Shown here piece after piece: positions 57,385 to 64,000 of a stretch of DNA of 64,000 nt (position 1 is the first letter of the stretch; the number at the start of each line of letters is the position of its first letter). The notes under the pieces were generated by a model, which saw nothing but the letters and a program-made list of their open reading frames with translations, searched no databases and had not been told where the DNA came from. Made by a program: the position numbers and the translations under genes. This stretch comes from Jannaschia sp. Os4 (lineage in GTDB: Bacteria; Pseudomonadota; Alphaproteobacteria; Rhodobacterales; Rhodobacteraceae): the NCBI RefSeq assembly GCF_016820245.1, contig NZ_JAFCAR010000001.1, positions 124,001-188,000 of the forward strand. The letters are read 5' to 3'.

Positions 57385-57461
57385 GCCGCGCGCAAGATGC
57401 GGCCCCCTCGCGACCCGCAAGGACAATAACCGAAGGCCCGAGCAGTGAAAGAGGACGCAAG

Positions 57462-58295
57462 ATGCGCCATCTGACGATGATCGCCCTCCTCGGGGGGGCG
57501 ATGGCCTTGTCCGCCTGTGCAGGCGGTGGACAGGTCTCCCGCGCGGTCTCCGGGGCCGCCGACGCCGAGAAGGGCACCCTCCACGAGGTGATGCTCACCG
57601 TGGCGGAACCCGCCGAGGCGGTCAGCTTCTTCGCCGCCGAGGTCCAGGAGGATCCCGCCGACCTCGCGTCGAACCGCGGCCTCGCGGTCAGCCTCGTGCG
57701 CGCCGGGCGCTTCACCGAGGCCGTGGGCGCGTGGCAGAAGGTCGTCCGCCACGGGGACGCCGGCCCCGCCGACGAGGTCGCGCTCGCCGACTCGCTGGTC
57801 CGCACCTCCGACTGGGCGCGCGCCAAGGCCACGCTCGACCGGGTCGACCCCCAGCACGAGACCTTCGAGCGCTACCGCCTCGAGGCGATGATCGCAGACA
57901 GCCTCCAGCAGTGGAACAAGGCCGACACCTACTACGAGGTGGCCTCCGAGCTGACGACGACGCCCGCCTCGCTGCTGAACAACTGGGGCTACTCCAAGCT
58001 CAGCCGCGGGGACGCCGCGGGGGCCGAGAGGCTCTTCGCCGAGGCGCTGACCCACGACGCGTCGCTGTTCACCGCCAAGAACAACCTCGTCCTCGCGCGG
58101 GCCAGCCGCCGGGTCTACGACCTCCCGGCGATCCCGATGACCGGCGAGGAGCGCGCGCAGCTGCTCCACACCGCCGGCCTCGCCGCCGTGAAGCGCGGCG
58201 ACGAGTCGACCGGCCGCAGCCTCCTCGAGGAGGCGATGGCCGCGCATCCCCGCCACTTCGCCGCAGCGCAGCGCGCGCTCGACGCGCTCGGCTGA
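57462..58295 (+). CDS. tadD: TadD-like TPR lipoprotein (second copy)
   Basis: A 277-residue predicted lipoprotein. The signal RHLTMIALLGGAMALSAC has its lipid Cys at 19. TPR units cover most of the rest (SNRGLAVSLVRAGRFTEAVGAWQKVV, EVALADSLVRTSDWARAKATLDRV, LNNWGYSKLSRGDAAGAERLFAEALTHDASLFTAKNNLVLA). An in-frame ATG at 57381, overlapping the previous stop, would add 27 residues before the signal; the start at 57462 was chosen for its signal peptide and the AGAGGA site. TadD is thought to pilot secretin assembly. Confidence 0.85.
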   Translation: MRHLTMIALLGGAMALSACAGGGQVSRAVSGAADAEKGTLHEVMLTVAEPAEAVSFFAAEVQEDPADLASNRGLAVSLVRAGRFTEAVGAWQKVVRHGDAGPADEVALADSLVRTSDWARAKATLDRVDPQHETFERYRLEAMIADSLQQWNKADTYYEVASELTTTPASLLNNWGYSKLSRGDAAGAERLFAEALTHDASLFTAKNNLVLARASRRVYDLPAIPMTGEERAQLLHTAGLAAVKRGDESTGRSLLEEAMAAHPRHFAAAQRALDALG

Positions 58296-58314
58296 GCCGA
58301 AAGGAGACCCCGCC

Positions 58315-58815
58315 ATGCTGGAGATCACCGCCGCCCAAGGCCTCGTGCTGGGCCTCCTCGCCCTGCCCGTCTGCGCGTGGGTCGCCTACACCGACCTGAG
58401 CGAGATGAAGATCCGCAACGTCGCGGTGCTGGCGCTCATGGCCCTGTTCGCGGTCGCCGCGCCCTTCGTGATGCCGCTGGCGGAGTACGGCTGGCGCTGG
58501 CTGCAGTTCGCCGCCGTCCTCGCCGTGGGATTCGTGCTCCACGCGATCCGCGCCGTGGGCGCGGGCGACGCCAAGTTCGCGGCCGCCATGGCGCCCTTCG
58601 TCGCTCCCGGCGACGCGGCGGAGGTGGGACTGCTGTTCGCGGGCCTGCTCGTCGTGACCTTCGTCGCGCACCGGACGGCCCGCGCGGTCCCCGCCGTGCG
58701 CGGCCTCGCCCCGGAGTGGCAGTCGTGGCACGAGCCCAAGGACTTCCCGATGGGCATCACCCTCGCGGCCACGCTGGTCTGCTACCTCGGCGCGGCCGCG
58801 CTGGGGCTCGCCTGA
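58315..58815 (+). CDS. Prepilin peptidase CpaA/TadV
   Basis: A 166-residue aspartic membrane protease that cuts the leader of Flp prepilin. The catalytic aspartates lie in YTDLSEMKIRN and in the GAGDAKFAA motif (GxGD). About five membrane segments are seen, with no N-methylation domain, as usual for TadV/CpaA. It sits near the end of the locus rather than next to the pilin gene. Confidence 0.92.
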   Translation: MLEITAAQGLVLGLLALPVCAWVAYTDLSEMKIRNVAVLALMALFAVAAPFVMPLAEYGWRWLQFAAVLAVGFVLHAIRAVGAGDAKFAAAMAPFVAPGDAAEVGLLFAGLLVVTFVAHRTARAVPAVRGLAPEWQSWHEPKDFPMGITLAATLVCYLGAAALGLA

Positions 58816-58825
58816 GGAGCGCGCC

Positions 58826-60148
58826 ATGAACGCCATCGTCGATCCCGCCACGACCTCCACGGTCCCCGCCCCCCGCCCGCCCAAGACCCTCGACGAGACG
58901 GGCCTTTCGGGCGTCGCGATGCGCGACGTGCTGCTCAAGACGATGTTCCGCACCTCCGTCGAGACGGCGCGCGAGATCGGGGCGGCCATCCGCATGTCGC
59001 CCCCGCTGACCCAGCAGCTGATCGACCAGCTGCGCGACGCGAACCTTGTGCAGGCGACGGGCACGCTCCACGCGGGCGGCTCGGGCGAGATGGGCTTCCA
59101 GCTGACCGACGGCGGCAAGGCCCGTGCGGCGGACGCGCTTGCGCAGTCCGAGTATTTCGGCCCGATGCCGGTGCCGCTGGAGCGCTACAAGGCGCAGGTC
59201 AAGGCACAGTCGATCCGCGACATCCACCTCACCCGCGAGAAGCTGCTGGCGGCGATGGGGCACCTGATCCTGCCCCCCGACCTAATCGACCAGCTGGGCC
59301 CCGCCGTGGGCTCGGGGCGGTCGGTGCTGATGTACGGCCCGCCGGGCAACGGGAAGTCCTCCATCGCCGAGGGCATCCGCGCGGCGATGGGCGACAACGT
59401 GTGGGTTCCCCACGCGATCGAGTACTCTGGCCAGATCATCACCGTGTTCGACCCGATCGTGCACACCCCCGTCGCCCGGCCCGGCGACGGCGAGGGGCTG
59501 CGCCGCGCGGGCATGAAGGTCGACGACCGCTACCTGCTCTGCCAGCGCCCGACGGTGATGACCGGCGGCGAACTGACGCTCGACATGCTGGACCTGAAGT
59601 ACAACCAGGTGGCGCGGACCTATCAGGCCTCGCTCCAGCTCAAGTCCTCGGGCGGCGTGTTCATCGTCGACGACCTCGGACGCCAGGAGGAGCCCCCCCA
59701 GGCGCTCATCAACCGCTGGATCGTCCCGATGGAGATGGGCTACGACATCCTCGCGCTGCAGTCGGGCGAGAAGTTCGAGGTGCCCTTCGACACGCTCGTG
59801 GTGTTCTCGACCAACTTCCACCCCAACAAGATCTTCGACCAAGCGGCGCTGCGCCGTATCTTCTACAAGGTGCTGATCGACGGGCCGTCGCAGGCGGACT
59901 TCCTGAAGATCTTCGCCATGGTCGCCAAGAAGAAGCAGCTCCCGCTCGACGAGGCGTCGCTCGTGCACATGCTGCGCAAGCGCTACCCGGAGATCGACAA
60001 CGTCTACGCGAACTTCCACGCGCCGTTCCTGATCGACCAGATCAAGTCGATCTGCGACTTCGAGCAGATCCCTTACCAGATGACGCCCGACCTCGTGGAC
60101 CGCGCATGGGCCAACCTGTTCGTGGCCGAGACGGACTTCGCCCACTGA
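58826..60148 (+). CDS. AAA+ ATPase associated with the tad locus
   Basis: A 440-residue soluble ATPase. An N-terminal winged-helix-like region (20-110, TMFRTSVETAREIGAAIRMSPPLTQQLIDQLRDANLVQATG) precedes the AAA core with Walker A GPPGNGKSS (171-179), Walker B VFIVDDLGRQ (278-287), and sensor VVFSTNFHPNKIFDQAALRRI. Close homologues accompany tad genes in many Rhodobacteraceae, but no role has been proven to my knowledge. It starts 10 bases after the peptidase stop behind GAGGAG. A hairpin follows. Confidence 0.88.
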   Translation: MNAIVDPATTSTVPAPRPPKTLDETGLSGVAMRDVLLKTMFRTSVETAREIGAAIRMSPPLTQQLIDQLRDANLVQATGTLHAGGSGEMGFQLTDGGKARAADALAQSEYFGPMPVPLERYKAQVKAQSIRDIHLTREKLLAAMGHLILPPDLIDQLGPAVGSGRSVLMYGPPGNGKSSIAEGIRAAMGDNVWVPHAIEYSGQIITVFDPIVHTPVARPGDGEGLRRAGMKVDDRYLLCQRPTVMTGGELTLDMLDLKYNQVARTYQASLQLKSSGGVFIVDDLGRQEEPPQALINRWIVPMEMGYDILALQSGEKFEVPFDTLVVFSTNFHPNKIFDQAALRRIFYKVLIDGPSQADFLKIFAMVAKKKQLPLDEASLVHMLRKRYPEIDNVYANFHAPFLIDQIKSICDFEQIPYQMTPDLVDRAWANLFVAETDFAH

Positions 60149-60160
60149 CGCGGATGAGAC

Positions 60161-60195
60161 GGGGCGGCAGGCGGGGGCCTGTCCCCTGCCCGCCC
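60161..60195 (+). terminator. Imperfect GC-rich hairpin after the tad unit
   Basis: GGGGCGG-CAGG (60161-60171) can pair with CCTGCCCGCCCC (60184-60195) with a single bulge. It lies in the gap between the ATPase gene and the helicase gene. No T-tract is seen. Confidence 0.4.
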
Positions 60196-60213
60196 CGACC
60201 CTAGCTAGGGGGC

Positions 60214-62646
60214 ATGGACGGACCGCCCCTCCCCAACGACCTCCTGCCGCCCGCGCTGGCCGACTGGCTGGCCCGGCGCCACTGGACGCTGCACCCCCAT
60301 CAGCGCGAGATGCTCGCGCGCGCGGAGGAGCCGTCGCTCCTGCTGATCGCGCCCACGGGGGGCGGCAAGACGCTGGCGGGCTTCCTGCCCACGTTGGCCG
60401 ACATCACCGAGCATGGCCACGAGGGGCTGCACACCCTCTACGTCTCGCCGCTCAAGGCGCTGGCAAACGACATCCGCCGCAACCTCTCGATCCCCATCGA
60501 GGAGGCGGGCCTGCCCGTCCGGGTCGAGGACCGCACCGGCGACACGTCTCAGGCCCGTCGCAAGCGCCAGCGCGCCGATCCGCCCCATATCCTGCTGACG
60601 ACGCCGGAATCCCTCGCGCTGATGACCTCCTACGAGGACGCGGCGCGCACGTTCAAAGGCCTCAAGCGCGTCATCGTCGACGAGATCCACGCGCTCGCCG
60701 AGAACAAGCGCGGCGACCAGCTCATGCTCGCCCTCTCCCGCCTCCAGGCGATGGCCCCCGACCTCAAGCGCGTCGGCCTCTCAGCCACCGTCGACGACCC
60801 CGCCGTCATCGCCCACTACCTCGCCCGCCACCCCGACCCCTGCCCCATCCTTCACGCCGATCCCGGCCCGCCGCCGGACATCGAGATCCTCAAGACCGCC
60901 GAGACGCCGCCTTGGGCCGGCGCCGGGGGCCGCTACGCCATCCCCTCGATCCTGCGCGAGGTGCGCCGCCACGAGACGACGCTCATCTTCCACAACACCC
61001 GCGCCCAAGCCGAACTCTTCTTCCACGCGCTGTGGATGGAGAACGCGGGCGACCTGCCCATCGGCATCCACCACGGCGCGCTGGCCCGCGAGCAGCGCGT
61101 GAAGGTCGAGCAGGCGATGGCGGAGGGCAAGCTCAAGGCCATCGTCGCCACCTCGTCGCTGGACCTCGGCATCGACTGGGGCGACGTCGACCTCGTGATC
61201 CAAGTCGGCGCGCCCAAGAAGGTGAAGCAGCTCGTCCAGCGGATCGGCCGCGCCAACCACCGCTACAACGCGCCGTCCAAGGCCCGGCTCGTCCCCGCCA
61301 ACCGTTTCGAGGTGATCGAGTGCACCGCCGCCCTCGAGGCCGTGCGCGCGGGCCAACTCGACGGTGACCTCCGCCTCGACGGCCCGCGCGACGTGCTCTG
61401 CCAGCACATTGCGCTGGTGGCCTGCGCGGGCCGGTTCCGGGCCGACGACCTCTACGCCGAGGTCACCAGCGTCGGCCCCTACTCCCAACTCACGCGCGCC
61501 CAGTTCGACGAGTGCCTGAACTTCGTCGCCACCGGCGGCTACGCCCTGCGCGCCTACGACCGCTACCAGCGCCTCAAGGAGTGGGAGCCGGGCGTCTGGG
61601 GCCTGCGCGACCCGCGCGCCGCGCGCCAGATCCGCATGAACCTCGGCACGATCATCGACACCGACACGCTCAAGGTCCGGTTCAAGGGCCGCGGCGGGAT
61701 GCCCTTGGGCGAGATCGAGGAGGGCTTCGCCACCACCCTCTCGCCCGGCGATACCTTCCTCATGGGCGGCCAGGTCGTGCGCTACGAGAACATGCGCGAG
61801 ATGACCGTCGAGGTGTCGCCCAAGCCCGACAAGGAGCCGAAGATCGCCACCTATATCGGCTACAAGTGGACCACCTCGGTCCAACTGGCCGAGCGCATCC
61901 AAGAGATCCTGTCCGACCCGTCCCACTGGTCCGCCCTGCCCGGCCACACCCGCGAATGGCTCGACCTGCAACGGCACCGCTCCAAGCTGCCGCAGCCCGG
62001 GCGCCTGCTGGTGGAGACCTTCCCCCGCGACGGGCGCCACCACGTCTGCTTCTACGGCTTCGCGGGCCGGAACGCGCACCAGACGCTGGCGCTCCTGCTC
62101 ACCAAGGGGATGGAGGAGGACGGGCTCGACCCCTTGGGCTTCGTCGCCACCGACTACGCCGCGCTGATCTGGGGGCTGGAGCCCGTCGCCGACATTCGCC
62201 CCTACCTCCGGGTCGAGGGCGTGCACGAAGCGCTGGAGACGTGGCTCGCGGGCAACGCCGTGATGAAGCGCACGTTCCGCGCCGCAGCCATCATCTCCGG
62301 GCTGATCGACCGCAACTTCCCCGGCAAGCGCACGAGCGGAAAGCAGGCCACCTTCAGCAGCGACATCCTCTACGACACGCTGCACCGCTACGACCCCGAA
62401 CACCTCATGCTGAAGATCACCGAGGAGGAGGCGATGCGCGGCCATATCGACTTCGGGCGCGTCGAGCTGATGCTCGAGACGATCGGCGACCGCATCGACC
62501 ACGTGGCGCTGGACCGGGTCTCCCCGCTTTCCGCGCCGCTCTTCCTCGAACGGGGCCGCGTGCCCATCAAGGGCCGCGCCGAGAGCCGCCTGATCGAGGA
62601 GGAGGCGGCCCGACTGATGGCCGACGCGGGGCTCAGCCTCGAATGA
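60214..62646 (+). CDS. Lhr-like DEXH helicase (ligase-associated DNA damage response type)
   Basis: An 810-residue superfamily 2 helicase. Motif I APTGGGKT (46-53), DEIH (156-159), GLSAT, HNTRAQAELFFHALW, SSLDLGIDWGDVDLVIQVG and QRIGRANH are all present; the C-terminal half (about 400-810) matches the Lhr-core region. In bacteria this subgroup is encoded beside an ATP-dependent DNA ligase and PdeM, thought to act in DNA repair. Here PdeM is close downstream but no ligase is in the window. Length fits Lhr-core helicases. Confidence 0.92.
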   Translation: MDGPPLPNDLLPPALADWLARRHWTLHPHQREMLARAEEPSLLLIAPTGGGKTLAGFLPTLADITEHGHEGLHTLYVSPLKALANDIRRNLSIPIEEAGLPVRVEDRTGDTSQARRKRQRADPPHILLTTPESLALMTSYEDAARTFKGLKRVIVDEIHALAENKRGDQLMLALSRLQAMAPDLKRVGLSATVDDPAVIAHYLARHPDPCPILHADPGPPPDIEILKTAETPPWAGAGGRYAIPSILREVRRHETTLIFHNTRAQAELFFHALWMENAGDLPIGIHHGALAREQRVKVEQAMAEGKLKAIVATSSLDLGIDWGDVDLVIQVGAPKKVKQLVQRIGRANHRYNAPSKARLVPANRFEVIECTAALEAVRAGQLDGDLRLDGPRDVLCQHIALVACAGRFRADDLYAEVTSVGPYSQLTRAQFDECLNFVATGGYALRAYDRYQRLKEWEPGVWGLRDPRAARQIRMNLGTIIDTDTLKVRFKGRGGMPLGEIEEGFATTLSPGDTFLMGGQVVRYENMREMTVEVSPKPDKEPKIATYIGYKWTTSVQLAERIQEILSDPSHWSALPGHTREWLDLQRHRSKLPQPGRLLVETFPRDGRHHVCFYGFAGRNAHQTLALLLTKGMEEDGLDPLGFVATDYAALIWGLEPVADIRPYLRVEGVHEALETWLAGNAVMKRTFRAAAIISGLIDRNFPGKRTSGKQATFSSDILYDTLHRYDPEHLMLKITEEEAMRGHIDFGRVELMLETIGDRIDHVALDRVSPLSAPLFLERGRVPIKGRAESRLIEEEAARLMADAGLSLE

Positions 62647-62708
62647 GGGCGTGGCGCGGGGCCGGGTCGCCCGCTAGGCTCCGCTCGCACCCCACCGGAG
62701 ACGACGCC

Positions 62709-62792
62709 ATGAAGCTCCTCCTCCTCCTCGCGCTCCCGACGCTGACCCTCGCGGGCTGCACCTGCGCCGGAAGCTCCCCCTGCTTCATGTGA
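62709..62792 (+). CDS. Tiny predicted lipoprotein, 27 residues
   Basis: MKLLLLLALPTLTLAGC is a short lipoprotein signal with lipid Cys at 17, and only ten residues follow (TCAGSSPCFM). CCGGAG lies before the ATG with reasonable spacing. It has two further Cys. Entericidin-sized peptides of this sort occur in proteobacteria, but I see no match to a named family. Translation is likely but unproven. Confidence 0.5.
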   Translation: MKLLLLLALPTLTLAGCTCAGSSPCFM

Positions 62793-62913
62793 CCGCGCCC
62801 GGCCCCGGCCGAGTCCGCCCCGCCACATGAGGCGCCGACTTCCGCGCATCCCCCCGCCCTCCCCCTTGCCGCCGGAATCGCGGTCTGATTCCCGTCGCCG
62901 CATGAGGGACGGG

Positions 62914-63579
62914 ATGAGCGGAACGAAGGCCTTCGCCTTCGCGGGGGAACGGCTGGTGGCCCTGCCGAGCGGCGCGCTCTGGTGGCCCGCCGCCGGCGTG
63001 CTGACGGTCAGCGACCTGCACTTGGGCAAGTCCGAGCGCATCGCCCGCCGGTCGGGGATGCTGTTGCCCCCCTACGAGGTGGAGGACACGCTCCGCACCC
63101 TCGAGCAGGACATGGAGGCCGTGCAGCCCCGCGCCGTCATCTCGCTGGGCGACAGCTTCGACGATATGGAGGCGGCCGTCCGCCTGCACCCCGACCACCG
63201 CGCGTGGATCATGCGGCTGGTCGAGTCCGTCGACTGGACGTGGGTCACCGGCAACCACGACCCCGCCCCCGTCGCCTATGGCGGCACCCCCGCCGACGGG
63301 GTGGAGTGCGGCCCGCTATCCTTCGTCCACATCGCCACCGACGCGGGCCGGCACGAGGTGTCGGGCCACTACCACCCCAAGGCCAGCCTGCGCGTCCGCG
63401 GCCGCGCGATCAGCCGCCCCGCCTTCCTGCACGATGGCAACCGCCTGATCCTGCCCGCCTACGGCACCTTCACCGGGGGCCTGCGGTCGCGCGACCCGGC
63501 CCTGTCCAAGCTCATGGCCCCCGGCGCCCGCGCGATCCTCGCTGGCAGCCCGATGGTCGAGATCCCGATGCCGCGATGA
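62914..63579 (+). CDS. pdeM: Ligase-associated phosphoesterase PdeM
   Basis: A 221-residue calcineurin-like metallophosphoesterase. Metal motifs are SDLHLGKSER (33-42), LGDSFDD (78-84), TGNHDP (112-117) and SGHYHPK. The family is known as PdeM and is found with Lhr-like helicases and DNA ligases; it is thought to trim DNA ends or damaged nucleotides. GAGGGACGGG precedes the chosen ATG at 62914; ATGs at 62902 and 62827 are less likely. Its stop overlaps the lipocalin gene (ATGA). Confidence 0.88.
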   Translation: MSGTKAFAFAGERLVALPSGALWWPAAGVLTVSDLHLGKSERIARRSGMLLPPYEVEDTLRTLEQDMEAVQPRAVISLGDSFDDMEAAVRLHPDHRAWIMRLVESVDWTWVTGNHDPAPVAYGGTPADGVECGPLSFVHIATDAGRHEVSGHYHPKASLRVRGRAISRPAFLHDGNRLILPAYGTFTGGLRSRDPALSKLMAPGARAILAGSPMVEIPMPR

Positions 63580-64000
63580 GGGCCGTCCTCGCCGCCCTCG
63601 CGCTCGCCGCCTGCGCCCCCGCCGCACCCCCCGAGCCGTCGCGCGCCCCGACGTGGCGCGACGCGGACGCGACGGTCGCCTCCAAGGCCGACTTCGAGAT
63701 GCGCGCCTTCGCCGGGACGTGGCACGAGGCGGCGCGCCTGCCGGTCGCGTTCCAGTACGACTGCGCCGCTGGCCGCTGGCGCGTCGGGCCGCCCGCGGGC
63801 GACGTGGCGACGCTGCGGACGACCTGCGTGGACGGTGGCGGCGCGACCGTGCGCCGGATCGACGGGACGCTCCGGCACGGGCGCCTCGGCCGCCTGCGCG
63901 CCGACTTGGACCACGGCGCGTGGGAAGGCGACCTCTGGGTCCTGTGGGCCGACGCGACCTACCGCTCGGCGGTCGTGGCGTCCCCCGACGGGCGGGCGGC
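63576..64000 (+). CDS. Lipocalin family lipoprotein, cut by window end
   Basis: The first 141 residues are visible. A short signal with lipobox AALALAAC (Cys13) is followed by the lipocalin motif AFAGTWHEAARLP at about 44-56, then beta strands with VDGGGATVRRIDGTLR and a final WVLWADATYRSAVVASP strand. Blc-type lipocalins bind lipids at the outer membrane. The Tyr of the usual GTWYE motif is His here. The ATG overlaps the pdeM stop. The C-terminus lies beyond the window. Confidence 0.85.
   Translation, partial: MRAVLAALALAACAPAAPPEPSRAPTWRDADATVASKADFEMRAFAGTWHEAARLPVAFQYDCAAGRWRVGPPAGDVATLRTTCVDGGGATVRRIDGTLRHGRLGRLRADLDHGAWEGDLWVLWADATYRSAVVASPDGRA

Noticed and set aside
60781-62502. 573-codon minus-strand frame opposite the helicase
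   Set aside because: Composition is that of an antisense shadow (Gly/Ala/Val/His-rich) with no domain; the plus-strand helicase has all motifs.

Overview
The window is dense, very GC-rich chromosomal DNA from an alphaproteobacterium, most likely a Rhodobacteraceae/Roseobacter-group member. Supporting signs are the gene set and neighbourhoods (rsmB..purH-lspA-DUF3035-M16-M16, rpiA-gor-hflK-hflC..degQ, secG-pyrG, ubiK/lgt-midA-pgeF), a cpa/tad locus in the alphaproteobacterial order, an MmcB repair protein behind a GAAC-N7-GAAT LexA-type site, and short palindromic repeats between genes. Nothing looks like a prophage, insertion sequence, integron or CRISPR array. Codon use is uniform and most of the window is core genome.

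Layout. 1-4.6 kb: edge of a tRNA, a GNAT acetyltransferase, a small DUF6324-like protein, mmcB, then a leftward truB/phosphodiester glycosidase/rbfA operon facing away from dapB. 4.6-13.9 kb: SDHAF4-like factor, rsmB, purH, lspA, a DUF3035 lipoprotein, two tandem M16 peptidases and mutL. 13.9-19.0 kb: yciB, an EamA transporter, mgtC-like gene, a GNAT-like gene, ftsY, a lytic transglycosylase with a SPOR-like tail, and a CsbD protein. 19.0-24.1 kb: a GluR0-type receptor channel, pyrG, secG, purA and a DUF2842 protein. 24.3-29.7 kb: a 772-residue Ala/Asp/Glu-rich protein, thiamine pyrophosphokinase, rpiA, gor. 29.9-35.2 kb: hflK-hflC, a GAF-HWE histidine kinase and a DegQ protease. 35.3-39.7 kb: HGSNAT-like acyltransferase with a peptidoglycan-binding lipoprotein, then ferredoxin, a VCBS-like protein, AlkB-type hydroxylase, a secreted unknown and a DUF1810 protein. 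39.7-46.9 kb: xseA, purD, DUF1992, NADAR, ubiK, lgt-midA-pgeF and a 55-residue unknown. 46.9-60.2 kb: a lytic transglycosylase and a tad pilus locus (flp, cpaB, cpaC, ompA-like, cpaE, cpaF, tadB, tadC, two TPR lipoproteins, prepilin peptidase, AAA+ ATPase). 60.2-64.0 kb: Lhr-like helicase, tiny lipoprotein, PdeM phosphoesterase and the start of a lipocalin gene.

How the genes work together. Purine synthesis (purH, purA, purD), CTP synthesis (pyrG), ribosome and tRNA maturation (truB, rbfA, rsmB), protein targeting and lipoprotein processing (ftsY, secG, lspA, lgt), membrane proteolysis (hflKC, degQ) and DNA repair (mmcB, mutL, xseA, helicase/PdeM) make up the housekeeping part. Many neighbours overlap by ATGA, GTGA or TTGA, suggesting translational coupling. 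The least ordinary content is the glutamate-receptor-like potassium channel, the histidine kinase between hflC and degQ, the low-complexity protein with a C-terminal winged-helix-like module, the ferredoxin/AlkB cluster, and the tad locus with an AAA+ ATPase and a pilin carrying Asp at the usual Glu+5 position.
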